Shown in pieces: positions 1 to 8,842 of a stretch of 64,000 nt of DNA (within the stretch, counting starts at the first letter, position 1; each line of letters starts with the position of its first letter). Source of the stretch: Clostridium sp. JN-9. GTDB taxonomy: Bacteria; Bacillota; Clostridia; Clostridiales; Clostridiaceae. Where the stretch lies: NCBI RefSeq assembly GCF_004103695.1, contig NZ_CP035280.1:3159192-3223191 (forward strand), given 5' to 3'. The notes beneath the pieces are model-generated. The model saw only the letters and a program-made list of their open reading frames with translations. It was not told the DNA's origin and ran no database searches. The translations under genes were made by a program, and so were the position numbers.

Positions 1-1
1 A

Positions 2-598
2 TCTACTTGGATAAAAGAAGTCCTTTCAATAGGAATGAATGCAGTAGTAAGAGTTAAAGATGAGCGTCTTCTCATTGTAAAGGATGCATTAGCTCTATTT
101 AAGCGCCGTGAGGCTGATAAGAAATGGATTGTAAAGCAGGGAAGTAAAGACTATACCAAAATTAAAGCTTGGGATGAAGATAATTTTGAAATATCAGATC
201 CGACTATCAAAGTTAGATTTATAAGGTTTATAGAAGAAATTCATACTGGAGATAAGGTAGAAATTAAAGAAGGCTGGATTATAACAACAGACAAATTTGC
301 CTCAGTAGAAACCTTGTGGAAGATAATGCACAAGAGGTGGGATATAGAAAATAATGCCTTTCATCAGCTTAAAACAGAATGGCATTTAGATCATTGCTTT
401 CTTCATAGCCCTACGGGCGTAGAGACAGTACTGATGTTTATAATTATAGCGTTTAATCTGATGCAGTTATATTTTTTTAGATGTATCAGAGGTTTTAGAA
501 AGAAACGGATGCTTCAAATAGATATTATTGAAGATATAAAAGATGAAAGATTTACTATAGATGACAACTGGAATAATCCAATATTTAAAAAGACTTAA
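2..598 (+). CDS. DDE transposase, C-terminal part (partial at window edge)
   Basis: The reading frame is open from base 2 and matches the last part of the 417-residue transposase at 45817-47070. The first visible residues are STWIKEVLSIGMNAVVRVKD. The part present carries the third acidic position of an IS4-like DDE domain, in RWDIENNAFHQLKTEWH, which is the usual Y/R-(2)-R-(3)-E-(6)-K type signature. The N-terminal helix and the first two catalytic aspartates lie upstream of the window. An internal ATG at 35 is not the start. The family assignment to IS4-like elements is an inference from these motifs. Confidence 0.9.
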   Translation, partial: STWIKEVLSIGMNAVVRVKDERLLIVKDALALFKRREADKKWIVKQGSKDYTKIKAWDEDNFEISDPTIKVRFIRFIEEIHTGDKVEIKEGWIITTDKFASVETLWKIMHKRWDIENNAFHQLKTEWHLDHCFLHSPTGVETVLMFIIIAFNLMQLYFFRCIRGFRKKRMLQIDIIEDIKDERFTIDDNWNNPIFKKT

Positions 599-718
599 TA
601 TAAAAATAAAATTGGAAATCGATTATTAAAATTTCTTAGGGTAAGGGTAATTATAACTATTTTTTCTACATATCGGTCTGTTGATTTACCAGCCATGTAA
701 GAAAGTACAATAAAATAC

Positions 719-751
719 AATTCCAGTAAAAGTAAATCTTTTACTGGAATT
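719..751 (+). terminator. Hairpin at IS 3' end
   Basis: A perfect 13-base inverted repeat (aattccagtaaaa / ttttactggaatt) with a 7-base loop lies between the transposase stop and the element end. It occurs identically in the other copy at 45664-45696. It may end transposase transcription or block read-in from outside; there is no long T run, so the terminator call is tentative. Confidence 0.5.
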
Positions 752-850
752 TAGATGCGAAATCTCTGGATTTTTTGTATAGTCATTTATATATGCTTTT
801 CTATGTGATATACTAAATCTAATTATATTTTTATTTTGGGGATGATTTCT

Positions 851-3805
851 ATGGAATTAATCAATAATAGATATAGGGTCTTAAAAAACTTAAGTCAGGA
901 TCAATTAGTGTCATGTTATCTGGTATCAGATATTATAGAAAAGCAAAAAATTATGAGATTAAATATAATAAATTCTGAATATCTTCCTGAGACTTTATTA
1001 TTATATTGTATTGATGAGTATAATCATTTAATAAACATTAAGATAAAAAACCTATCAAAAGTATATGATATTGGTGTTGTTGATTTCATTGATAATAAGA
1101 AAATCAGCAATGTTCGATATTTTTATACATATGATAATATAGGCTCTGATTTTTCATTTTCTGATTTAGTACCCCATCTAAATCCATCAGAAATATTATC
1201 TATATTTTGTGAAATATGTAAAATAGTAAACACTTTACATCTGAAAAACAAATTATATGAGGACATTAATTTAAATAATATTTATTTTACCAGATCTGAA
1301 AATGGAATCATTCCAATTTTAAAGGATATGGTGTCAACAAAATTGGAGAAGCATAATTATTGGTCTAAAAATAGTCCTCAGCTGATTTTTGATGCTCCAG
1401 AAGTTGTTAATGGAGGAAAATCATCAATTAAATCAGATATATATTCACTTGGCATACTTTTATTAATGTTAGACAGTAGATCTGACTATGAATCCTTCAA
1501 TAAAAGCAAGGCCTTGTCACATTTTCTAATTACTTATGGTAATGAATTTTATAATGTTGTTTCAAAAATGGTGGACATTACGTCATCAAACAGGCCATCA
1601 AATTTGACAGAAGTTATAAACAAAATAAATGGTATTTTTAATAAAAACTTTCTTCCTTTTTATAAAGAAAATCTTGAAACACTGAATTTAGATATAAAAT
1701 TAATAGACAAAGATTATGAGCTAAACAAAATTAAAGAAATTTATAATGGCATTAATCAGCCGGATGGAAACTCCAAGTTTTTATTTGTTCATGGGGATTC
1801 AGGTATTGGAAAGAGTAAACTATTAACTGAGTTTCAAAGATTTCAAAAATTTAATAATAATAGTGTTTATTATAGCATTTCCATAAATGATTCAACCTTA
1901 GGAAATTATAATCCTTTTGTTATAATATTAAAAAGACTTGTTGCTGAAAGTGATAATTCAGCACTGGAACCTTATGAAAGTGAATTAATAAAGCTTATAC
2001 CTGATTTAGGGGATAATAAATATATAACTCCATCTCAACCCTTAAGCGGTGAAAAAGAAAAATACAGACTAATGAATGTAATTTATAACTTTATAATACA
2101 CTTTGTTGAAGATACGCCAACTACAATTATAATCGATAATATTCACTTAGCCAACGATTTTACCATTGAATTGTTGGATTATTTTTATATGAGAAATTTT
2201 AAAGACAAAAAAATATTAATGCTTTTATCCTATAACGATAGAGAATATAAAAGCAACAAAAAGTTTTGCGACTTTCTTAAGAAGCTTAAACTGGATAAAT
2301 GTAACTATGATGTGCCTTTACATGGCTTAAGCAGTAATGGTACTTGTACTATGATTAGGGAAATATTAAATTATCCCTGTAATCCTGTTAATTTTTCCAA
2401 TAGAATTTATATGCAGACGGATGGTAATCCATTATTCATAATAGAAACAATAAAGGATTTTTATTATAAGAAGATAATAAAGATTAATCCTGCTACAGGT
2501 CACTGGGTTACTAGTTACGATAATAATTATGATGAACTGCCAATTCCGGAAACTCTTGAACAGGCAGTACTTAATCAAATAAAGGAAATAGATGATTTTA
2601 GTTATGAAATTATATCCACCATCAGCATATTTAAAACTGCTGTACCAATTAACGTTATAAACTGTTTCTTATCAGCTGATACTACTAAATTAGAAACTGG
2701 CATTTCCAATTTAGTGAGCAAGGGAATATTATGCAGAAAAATAGATGATGGCGGCTTTGTATTCGATTTTAATAACAGGCTGCTTAAAGACATAACCTAT
2801 AAAAGATTATCAGATAAAAACAGAATGTGCAAACATAAATTGGCTTCCGAAATCCTTGAAAAACAAAATAGTGATGATAGAAACAATAATGAAGAAATAA
2901 TTTACCACCTGGAAAAATGCGGAGATAAAAGTAAAGTTATTACTTATTGTTTAAAAAATGCCCACAAAATGTTATCGCTAAGGAACTCACAAGATGCCCT
3001 TAAAAACCTGGAGAAAGCTCTATCCATGTTTAATCAAGATGACTTTAGTAAAGAAAAAATTGAGCTGCTTATTGAAATTGGAAATCTGTATTCTGATGAT
3101 GTTAATATGTCAAGTGCATTGAACTACTATAGTGAAGCTGAGATAACATCAAGAAAATCCGGAAACATAGAACTTCAGATAGATAGTTTGAACAAGCTAT
3201 CTGAAGCATATGTTCTAAAATATGATATAGATGAAGCTGAAAATAGCATTGAGAAATGTAAAGGTCTTTTATTAAATTTTAATTATTTATATGGTTATCT
3301 TGAATGTCATAGAATAATCATTTCTGTATATGTAGCAAAGGCAAAATATAATGAAGCTATAGAACTTTGCAATAAATGTATACCATTGTGCGGAAATGAG
3401 TTTATTAAAATTAAAGGATACCTTTACAATTCATATGGAACTTGTAATATAAATATTAATAAAATTGAAAGTGCACTAAATTGTTATTCTGAAGCCATTA
3501 AATACTTTGAAAAAATTAATTTTCAAAATGGCATTGCTATATGTCTTAATAATATTGGAACTATTTATGGCGATTATTATCAGGATAATAAACGAGCCAT
3601 TGATTATTTTACTAAAATGAAAGAGCTATCAGAGCGTTACAATATTTTTACCCTAGAGGTTTTGGCCCTGATGAATTTAGGAGAATCTTATTTCTATGAT
3701 TTAAAATATGATTTAGCCTATGAATATTTTCAAAATGCTTTGGAAAAAGCAAAAAAAGTGAATCTGAAAAGGATACCTTATATTGCTACGACTTACTGTG
3801 TTTAA
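851..3805 (+). CDS. Pseudokinase-AAA-TPR sensor, N-terminal half of a frameshifted gene
   Basis: I chose ATG 851 because gggg at 838-841 sits at ribosome-binding distance; the frame can be read from TTG 836. Residues ~1-270 resemble a PknB-type Ser/Thr kinase. The catalytic loop reads YEDINLNNI instead of HRDLKPxN, and the DFG and glycine-loop motifs are not recognisable, while APE and the SDIYSLGILLL helix remain, so it is probably a pseudokinase. A COG3899-type ATPase domain follows, with Walker A GDSGIGKS (near residue 315) and Walker B TIIIDNIH. The C-terminal third is TPR repeats. The frame ends at 3805 in the middle of a TPR. The missing remainder (TPR-GAF-GGDEF-GAF) continues in the -1 frame, giving about 1,800 residues if joined. 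Proteins of this architecture are large soluble signalling proteins. Confidence 0.8.
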   Translation: MELINNRYRVLKNLSQDQLVSCYLVSDIIEKQKIMRLNIINSEYLPETLLLYCIDEYNHLINIKIKNLSKVYDIGVVDFIDNKKISNVRYFYTYDNIGSDFSFSDLVPHLNPSEILSIFCEICKIVNTLHLKNKLYEDINLNNIYFTRSENGIIPILKDMVSTKLEKHNYWSKNSPQLIFDAPEVVNGGKSSIKSDIYSLGILLLMLDSRSDYESFNKSKALSHFLITYGNEFYNVVSKMVDITSSNRPSNLTEVINKINGIFNKNFLPFYKENLETLNLDIKLIDKDYELNKIKEIYNGINQPDGNSKFLFVHGDSGIGKSKLLTEFQRFQKFNNNSVYYSISINDSTLGNYNPFVIILKRLVAESDNSALEPYESELIKLIPDLGDNKYITPSQPLSGEKEKYRLMNVIYNFIIHFVEDTPTTIIIDNIHLANDFTIELLDYFYMRNFKDKKILMLLSYNDREYKSNKKFCDFLKKLKLDKCNYDVPLHGLSSNGTCTMIREILNYPCNPVNFSNRIYMQTDGNPLFIIETIKDFYYKKIIKINPATGHWVTSYDNNYDELPIPETLEQAVLNQIKEIDDFSYEIISTISIFKTAVPINVINCFLSADTTKLETGISNLVSKGILCRKIDDGGFVFDFNNRLLKDITYKRLSDKNRMCKHKLASEILEKQNSDDRNNNEEIIYHLEKCGDKSKVITYCLKNAHKMLSLRNSQDALKNLEKALSMFNQDDFSKEKIELLIEIGNLYSDDVNMSSALNYYSEAEITSRKSGNIELQIDSLNKLSEAYVLKYDIDEAENSIEKCKGLLLNFNYLYGYLECHRIIISVYVAKAKYNEAIELCNKCIPLCGNEFIKIKGYLYNSYGTCNININKIESALNCYSEAIKYFEKINFQNGIAICLNNIGTIYGDYYQDNKRAIDYFTKMKELSERYNIFTLEVLALMNLGESYFYDLKYDLAYEYFQNALEKAKKVNLKRIPYIATTYCV
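3751..3757 (+). other. A7 slippery run at the frame junction
   Basis: Seven adenines sit in the phase A AAA AAA relative to the upstream frame (codons gca aaa aaa gtg). A -1 slip here enters the frame that is open from 3724 and leads straight into the downstream half. One extra A would join both halves into one gene. No strong downstream stem or upstream Shine-Dalgarno stimulator is obvious. Confidence 0.6.
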
Positions 3806-3873
3806 TTTGTTTAAAGCTGAATAATTATAAAGAAGCCTACAATTATAACAATCTTTCAAACCAGGAAATTAAA

Positions 3874-6237
3874 TTGTACCCCTTGTATGGGAAATACTTA
3901 CTAATGCATAAGCAGGTTAATGCAGAACTTCTGTACACCTTTGGTCAACTGGAAAAAGCTTATTTTACTATAAAGGAAGCATTAGATACAAGTTCTGATG
4001 AAGTGTCAAAGCAAAGATTTGACGGGGAAAGATTAAAATGTCTAATAAACTTATCAAGGGGTTTTAATGATTTAAAGAGTTTAAAAGATATGCTTACTAA
4101 TTATTCTAATAATCTGGATAAGACAAATGTACTTTTCGACGCTTGTATTATACTCTGTATGAATAGCAATAGAAATGCTGTTATTAATTTATTAAAAAAC
4201 TATACTGATTACACTGATATGGACGAAACTAAAAGAATTAAGCTGAAATATTTATTTATCCAGGGATATATTGCTACAGACTGTAAAAAGAAAGTAGAAT
4301 ACCTGAATTCAGCTTTAGAATTAAGCAAAAATCTGAATTCCCATGAAATGCACTGGAAAATCTGTACCATACTTGGTGATTATTATTTTGAAAAGGAAAA
4401 CTTCTTTTATGCTGTAAATTATTATTTTGAATCATGTGAAATTGTTAAAAAGCTTACCTTACAGCTGCCAGATAAATATAGAATAGGATTTTTAAAATCA
4501 AATGGGATGCTTAAACCATTTAATAATTTAATATTATTAAATAAATTTCATGACTATAACAAAGTTACTCAGGCTGTTTGCCCTGATTATATAAAAATAA
4601 ATTCTAAAAGGGATTTAGATAAGCTTTTTTCATATAATGACTTCAAGAGTATATTAAATAATAAATTTTTTATTGAATCAGCTCAAAAAATTTATAATAC
4701 ATCTTTCAATAAGCAGATAAATAATATACAGGATTTACTAAACAATATGCATTCAGGGCCTAAGAAGAACTTGGAATTAATTGCAAAATATATTTCAGGA
4801 TTAACCTTAGCTACCAGAAGTGTAATTATTTTAAAACAGTACGACCAAAAAAGCAAAGTAATAGCTTCAAGTGACGGAAAGCTTGATTTTCCTCACAATA
4901 ATTATGTATTTGAAACTGTAAAAGCATCTTTAAAACCATTTTTAATTAATGAAACAGCAAATAAACAAAATAAGATTAGCAATCATTATGATGATATTAA
5001 AGCAGCTATGTGTGTGCCTGTATTTTCAGGCAGTGATGATGAAATTTATCAATTGGATGTAGAAAAACGGAAATTTAGCGGAAAATCAAGGAATATTATA
5101 GGGTATATGTACTTAGAATCAGATAGGATACTAAATAATTTTAATGAAACTACATTAAAAAGATGTAATGAACTTTCTAATCTTACGGCACTAATACTTG
5201 ACAATTATAAGCTGAAAATCAGTTCATCTATAGATAAACTCACTGGAACACTTACTAGAAAATTCTTAGAAGATGCAATAATAGACAATATCGAAAAAGC
5301 TAGTGCATTAAATGAAGATTTTTCAATTATTATGTTTGATTTAGACCATTTCAAGGATATTAATGACACATTCGGTCATCAAACTGGTGATGAAGTTTTG
5401 CAAAAAGTGTGCAGTATTGTATTAAATAATCTAAGATCCACTGACCTGGTTGGCAGATATGGAGGAGAGGAGTTCATAGTAATATTACCTGGAACAGGTT
5501 CAGATAAAGCTTTACCAGTTGGTGAAAAGTTAAAAAATGCTATAGATAAAGCTAAAATTCTTGGTGAGAGGGTGCCTGTAACAATTAGTATGGGTATAGC
5601 TTCTTATCCAAAACATGCTCAGTGGAAACAAGATCTTATTGAAAAAGCAGATCAGGCATTGTATGTAGCTAAGGAAAATGGGAGAAATAAGTGTCAGTTG
5701 TGGAACAGCAATTTTTCCAGTAAAGCAAAAGTTACAAATAAATTATCTGGAATCATAAGCGGTAATGCTGTTTCTGATTATAGAAATGTACTGGTTATTT
5801 CAGAATTGATAGGCATAATAAGCAAAAAAATGCCTCTGGAGGACAAAATTTATAATATACTTGGCAGAATAATTGAAATAACAGAATCTCAGTATGGTAT
5901 GCTGTTTATCACAAAGGATAATAATGTGGTACGCAGTTATAGCAGAAAAATATTTGAGAAGGATTGGATTGAAGCAAAATTTTATAATATGAATATAATA
6001 AATTCTGTTATAGAAAAACAGCAGGGCATATATATGATCGATTGGGATGAGTTTGGTGATTATGACGCTCTTACAGGTACCTGTGACTGGCATTCCATTA
6101 TTGCTGCACCATTAATAAACTCAGGTATATGTAAAGGAGTTTTATATCTATCAGTTTCAACAAAGATAAAAGAATTTAATTTTGATAATTATAATTTTGT
6201 AAATACATTAGGTGAAATACTAGCAGCAATTATTTGA
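3874..6237 (+). CDS. TPR-GAF-GGDEF-GAF protein, C-terminal half (diguanylate cyclase)
   Basis: This is the continuation of the preceding gene. The frame is open back to 3724 and reads as TPR sequence (CYDLLCLICLKLNNYKEAY) before the nominal TTG start at 3874. An agga at 3863-3866 could allow independent initiation. Residues ~1-250 are TPR, ~295-450 a GAF domain, and ~454-610 a GGDEF domain starting DKLTGTLTRK. The active site is GGEEF at residues 530-534. RSTD at 521-524 is a correctly spaced RxxD inhibitory site, so c-di-GMP synthesis with product inhibition is expected. A second GAF-like domain follows (~640-787). Catalytic residues look intact, so the half may be functional if translated. 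Confidence 0.8.
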   Translation: MYPLYGKYLLMHKQVNAELLYTFGQLEKAYFTIKEALDTSSDEVSKQRFDGERLKCLINLSRGFNDLKSLKDMLTNYSNNLDKTNVLFDACIILCMNSNRNAVINLLKNYTDYTDMDETKRIKLKYLFIQGYIATDCKKKVEYLNSALELSKNLNSHEMHWKICTILGDYYFEKENFFYAVNYYFESCEIVKKLTLQLPDKYRIGFLKSNGMLKPFNNLILLNKFHDYNKVTQAVCPDYIKINSKRDLDKLFSYNDFKSILNNKFFIESAQKIYNTSFNKQINNIQDLLNNMHSGPKKNLELIAKYISGLTLATRSVIILKQYDQKSKVIASSDGKLDFPHNNYVFETVKASLKPFLINETANKQNKISNHYDDIKAAMCVPVFSGSDDEIYQLDVEKRKFSGKSRNIIGYMYLESDRILNNFNETTLKRCNELSNLTALILDNYKLKISSSIDKLTGTLTRKFLEDAIIDNIEKASALNEDFSIIMFDLDHFKDINDTFGHQTGDEVLQKVCSIVLNNLRSTDLVGRYGGEEFIVILPGTGSDKALPVGEKLKNAIDKAKILGERVPVTISMGIASYPKHAQWKQDLIEKADQALYVAKENGRNKCQLWNSNFSSKAKVTNKLSGIISGNAVSDYRNVLVISELIGIISKKMPLEDKIYNILGRIIEITESQYGMLFITKDNNVVRSYSRKIFEKDWIEAKFYNMNIINSVIEKQQGIYMIDWDEFGDYDALTGTCDWHSIIAAPLINSGICKGVLYLSVSTKIKEFNFDNYNFVNTLGEILAAII

Positions 6238-6281
6238 TCATGTTATGTGAGTAAATTTTTATTGTAACTCAGGAGGATTTT

Positions 6282-6527
6282 ATGGAAAAAAGGGTAGGAG
6301 TAATTGGAATAGTTGTTGAAGATCTAAATAGTTCTTCCAATGTAAATAATATTCTTCATAACTTTTCAGATATAATAATTGGAAGAATGGGAATACCATA
6401 TAAAGAAAGAGGCATTTCTGTAATATCTATAATTGTAGATGGAACTACAGATGAAATAAGTGCCTTAACTGGAAAACTTGGAAAAGTTATTGGGGTTAAT
6501 GTTAAATCAGCAATAACAAAATTATAA
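6282..6527 (+). CDS. Putative iron-only hydrogenase system regulator (TM1266-like)
   Basis: This 81-residue protein begins MEKRVGVIGIVVED and has the ferredoxin-fold, ACT/NikR-C-like pattern of the TM1266 family. That family is commonly annotated as a regulator of the [FeFe]-hydrogenase maturation system. A strong aggagg Shine-Dalgarno lies just upstream. No hydrogenase or hyd maturation gene is in this window, so the functional link rests on family knowledge only. The gene is followed by a clear terminator, so it is a single-gene unit or the end of the sensor operon. Confidence 0.75.
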   Translation: MEKRVGVIGIVVEDLNSSSNVNNILHNFSDIIIGRMGIPYKERGISVISIIVDGTTDEISALTGKLGKVIGVNVKSAITKL

Positions 6528-6539
6528 TATATATTTTAT

Positions 6540-6572
6540 GTCCTTATGTTAAAATATAAGGACATTTTTATT
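6540..6572 (+). terminator. Rho-independent terminator
   Basis: An 8-bp stem, gtccttat (6540-6547) with ataaggac (6556-6563), is followed by a T-rich tail. It ends the hydrogenase-regulator-like gene. Confidence 0.85.
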
Positions 6573-6754
6573 ATTTTCGGCAATTATTCACAATTTTCTA
6601 TAGATTTTATGGCTTTTTCGCATATATTTAAAAAAAACTTTTTGAAACCGATTCCAAAATCTTTTAATTTTTCTGTATTTTAGATAAAATAGATTTGTGA
6701 CATTATAAGATAAAAATAAGCTATTTAATTGATTATGAAAGGCGGCCATAACAA

Positions 6755-7240
6755 ATGAACCTGGAAAAATTGTTTTCTATGCAGAAAATATTAGATGAAC
6801 ATATTAGAAATCAGCACAACTTACAGGGTCAATCTCTCCTTGCAAAAAAAATGTTAGCCTTACAAGTTGAGTTAGGTGAACTAGCTAATGAAACCCGTTG
6901 CTTTAAATATTGGAGTAATAAAAAGCCTTCTGAAAAAGATGTTATTCTGGAAGAATATGTTGATTGTCTTCATTTTATTTTAACTATTGGTATTGAAATT
7001 AATTTTACAGACATTAAGTTAGAACCAAGATCTTTAGAATGCAGCATTACTGATCAATTTATTAATTTATTTATTGATATAAATGATTTTATCGTATGTT
7101 CCTCAAAGGATCATTACATAACATTATTTGAGGACTTTTTGACTCTTGGAAGTAGTCTGAATTTTTCCAATGATGATATTGAAAATGCTTATATCTCTAA
7201 GAATACAATAAATCATGAAAGACAAAATCAAGGATATTAA
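6755..7240 (+). CDS. Dimeric dUTPase (all-alpha NTP pyrophosphatase)
   Basis: This 161-residue protein hydrolyses dUTP to dUMP and pyrophosphate, which keeps uracil out of DNA and supplies dTMP synthesis. It belongs to the all-alpha MazG-like dUTPase family, not the trimeric Dut family. Motifs seen are VELGELANETRCFKYWS (Mg-binding ExxE type motif and the KYW segment) and EEYVDCLHF (ExxxD). The ribosome-binding sequence is aaaggcgg upstream of ATG 6755. A terminator follows directly, so it appears monocistronic. Confidence 0.85.
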   Translation: MNLEKLFSMQKILDEHIRNQHNLQGQSLLAKKMLALQVELGELANETRCFKYWSNKKPSEKDVILEEYVDCLHFILTIGIEINFTDIKLEPRSLECSITDQFINLFIDINDFIVCSSKDHYITLFEDFLTLGSSLNFSNDDIENAYISKNTINHERQNQGY

Positions 7241-7245
7241 AAAAT

Positions 7246-7270
7246 GGCAGGAATCTTTCCTGTCTTTTTT
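7246..7270 (+). terminator. Rho-independent terminator
   Basis: The stem ggcaggaa / ttcctgtc with a 3-base loop is followed by six T. It ends the dUTPase gene and excludes the longer 7244 start for the next frame. Confidence 0.9.
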
Positions 7271-7327
7271 ATTGTAAATAATAAAAAGCACTATGGTTAC
7301 ACTAATTATAAGAGGAGCGTGATTATA

Positions 7328-7759
7328 ATGTTTGGTATTATATGTTCTATAATTGCTGGAATTTCTATGAGTTTTCAGGGAGTTTTTAATACAAGATTAG
7401 GGGATAAAATTGGCATTTGGGAAACTAATTCCATTGTTCAGGGCAGTGGTTTATTAATTACATTATCAATATTGCTTATATTTGGCAACGGTAACTTTAA
7501 GAATGTAAAATCAGTAAATAAATTGTACCTCCTTGGTGGTGCTTTAGGAGTAGTGATAATTTATACTGTAATGATAGGGATTAAATGTCTTGGACCAACT
7601 TATTCTATTTCTACAATATTAGTTGCACAATTAGCAACGGCTGCAATTATAGATGCATTTGGATTATTTGAATCAGAAATAATAAAATTTGACATTACCA
7701 AACTTATTGGTGTAGGAATAATGATAGCTGGTATTGTAATTTTTAAATGGAAAGGGTAA
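7328..7759 (+). CDS. DMT-like membrane protein, DUF606/YdcZ family
   Basis: This 143-residue protein has about five hydrophobic helices and a typical YdcZ/DUF606 start (MFGIICSIIAGISMSFQGVFN). The family is grouped with drug/metabolite transporters; no substrate is known here. I chose ATG 7328 because gagga lies ~12 bases upstream and because the longer frame from 7244 runs through the upstream terminator hairpin. DUF606 proteins often come as adjacent pairs; here there is a single one, next to a LysR regulator that may control it. Confidence 0.75.
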   Translation: MFGIICSIIAGISMSFQGVFNTRLGDKIGIWETNSIVQGSGLLITLSILLIFGNGNFKNVKSVNKLYLLGGALGVVIIYTVMIGIKCLGPTYSISTILVAQLATAAIIDAFGLFESEIIKFDITKLIGVGIMIAGIVIFKWKG

Positions 7760-7847
7760 TTTTATAAAATTATGTATCGAATAATTCATTTTTGTGCTAA
7801 ACTTAATAAATGAGATTATTTTGTTATCCTGTGGTAGGAGGTTCATT

Positions 7848-8744
7848 ATGGACTTTAAACAATTAGAAGCATTTATTAATGTTGCAAAGCATAAAAGTTT
7901 TTCAAAAGCAGCAAATTGCGTGTTTTTATCTCAGCCTGCTGTAAGTTCACATATAAGTACTTTAGAGAGGGAACTTAATGTGCAGCTTTTTGACAGGACA
8001 TCAAAGGAAGTACTATTAACACCAGCAGGGGAATCCTTTCTAAACTTTGCAGTTGATATATTAAATACCCGTGATAAAGCTATATCGGATATCTCTAGTT
8101 TTAATACTACCATTAATGGTAAATTAAGATTAGCAGCAAGCACAACCCCCTGTAATACAATTTTACCAATGCTTATTAAAAGCTTTCAAAAATTATACTC
8201 AGATGTATCTTTCTCAGTAACAGAACTTAGTTCAAGGGAAATTGTAAATGAAATAATAAAGTTTGATTGTGAAATTGGCATTGTGGGTAATGGTGTAAAG
8301 GATGACAAAATTAAATGCTATAGACTTTTAGAGGACAATTTAGTTCTCATTTCAAGTCCGGAATTTAATATTCCAGAGGAAATCAGCCTGGAATCACTTC
8401 TTAAATATAGATTTATTTTAAGAGAGAATGGCTCTGCAACCAGGAAAACCTTTGAAGATGCTCTTTATAAAAATAATATGGACATAAGTATGTTAAATGT
8501 CTGTTGTGAAGTAAATAATCAGGATACATTATTTCAGTTTGTTAAAAACGGTATTGGTATTTCCATAGTTTCGGATGCAGTTTATAATAGCTATTTAAAC
8601 TTAGACTGTATAAAAAAAAGTAAGATAAAAGATATTGTTTTAAAAAGATATATTTATTTAATTATTAGTTCTAAAAGGACTCTCACTCCTACGGCTAAGG
8701 CATTTTTCAACCTTTGTAAAAAAACCTATGAATTTGATAAGTAA
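7848..8744 (+). CDS. LysR-family transcriptional regulator
   Basis: This 298-residue protein has an N-terminal winged helix (MDFKQLEAFINVAKHKSFSK, then the recognition helix in LSQPAVSSHISTLE) and a periplasmic-binding-like effector domain (~90-295). ATG 7848 follows taggaggtt at good spacing, so the upstream 7794 start is rejected. It resembles the CysB/selenium-metabolism-associated LysR subgroup in its N-terminus, but the effector cannot be told from sequence. It lies downstream of the DUF606 gene in the same direction, with its own terminator. Confidence 0.85.
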   Translation: MDFKQLEAFINVAKHKSFSKAANCVFLSQPAVSSHISTLERELNVQLFDRTSKEVLLTPAGESFLNFAVDILNTRDKAISDISSFNTTINGKLRLAASTTPCNTILPMLIKSFQKLYSDVSFSVTELSSREIVNEIIKFDCEIGIVGNGVKDDKIKCYRLLEDNLVLISSPEFNIPEEISLESLLKYRFILRENGSATRKTFEDALYKNNMDISMLNVCCEVNNQDTLFQFVKNGIGISIVSDAVYNSYLNLDCIKKSKIKDIVLKRYIYLIISSKRTLTPTAKAFFNLCKKTYEFDK

Positions 8745-8748
8745 ACAG

Positions 8749-8772
8749 GAATTGCTTCATGCAATTCTTTTC
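8749..8772 (+). terminator. Rho-independent terminator
   Basis: The stem gaattgc / gcaattc with a 5-base loop is followed by tttt. It ends the LysR gene. Confidence 0.75.
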
Positions 8773-8842
8773 TATTTATATGTAACATTTACCCTGCTAT
8801 TTGCTTATAATATATATTGGAATAAATTTTGTGGAGCATATT

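Larger units (their letters stand above)
1..768 (+). mobile_element. 3' part of an insertion sequence, cut by window start
   Basis: This is the right-hand part of the element that is complete at 45647-47164 in the opposite orientation. The two copies match through the transposase 3' half and about 170 bases beyond it. I saw one difference in the non-coding tail, near 668 (ctac here, cgac in the other copy). The match stops after aaatctctg at 760-768, which marks this end of the element. The left end lies before the window. Confidence 0.9.
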
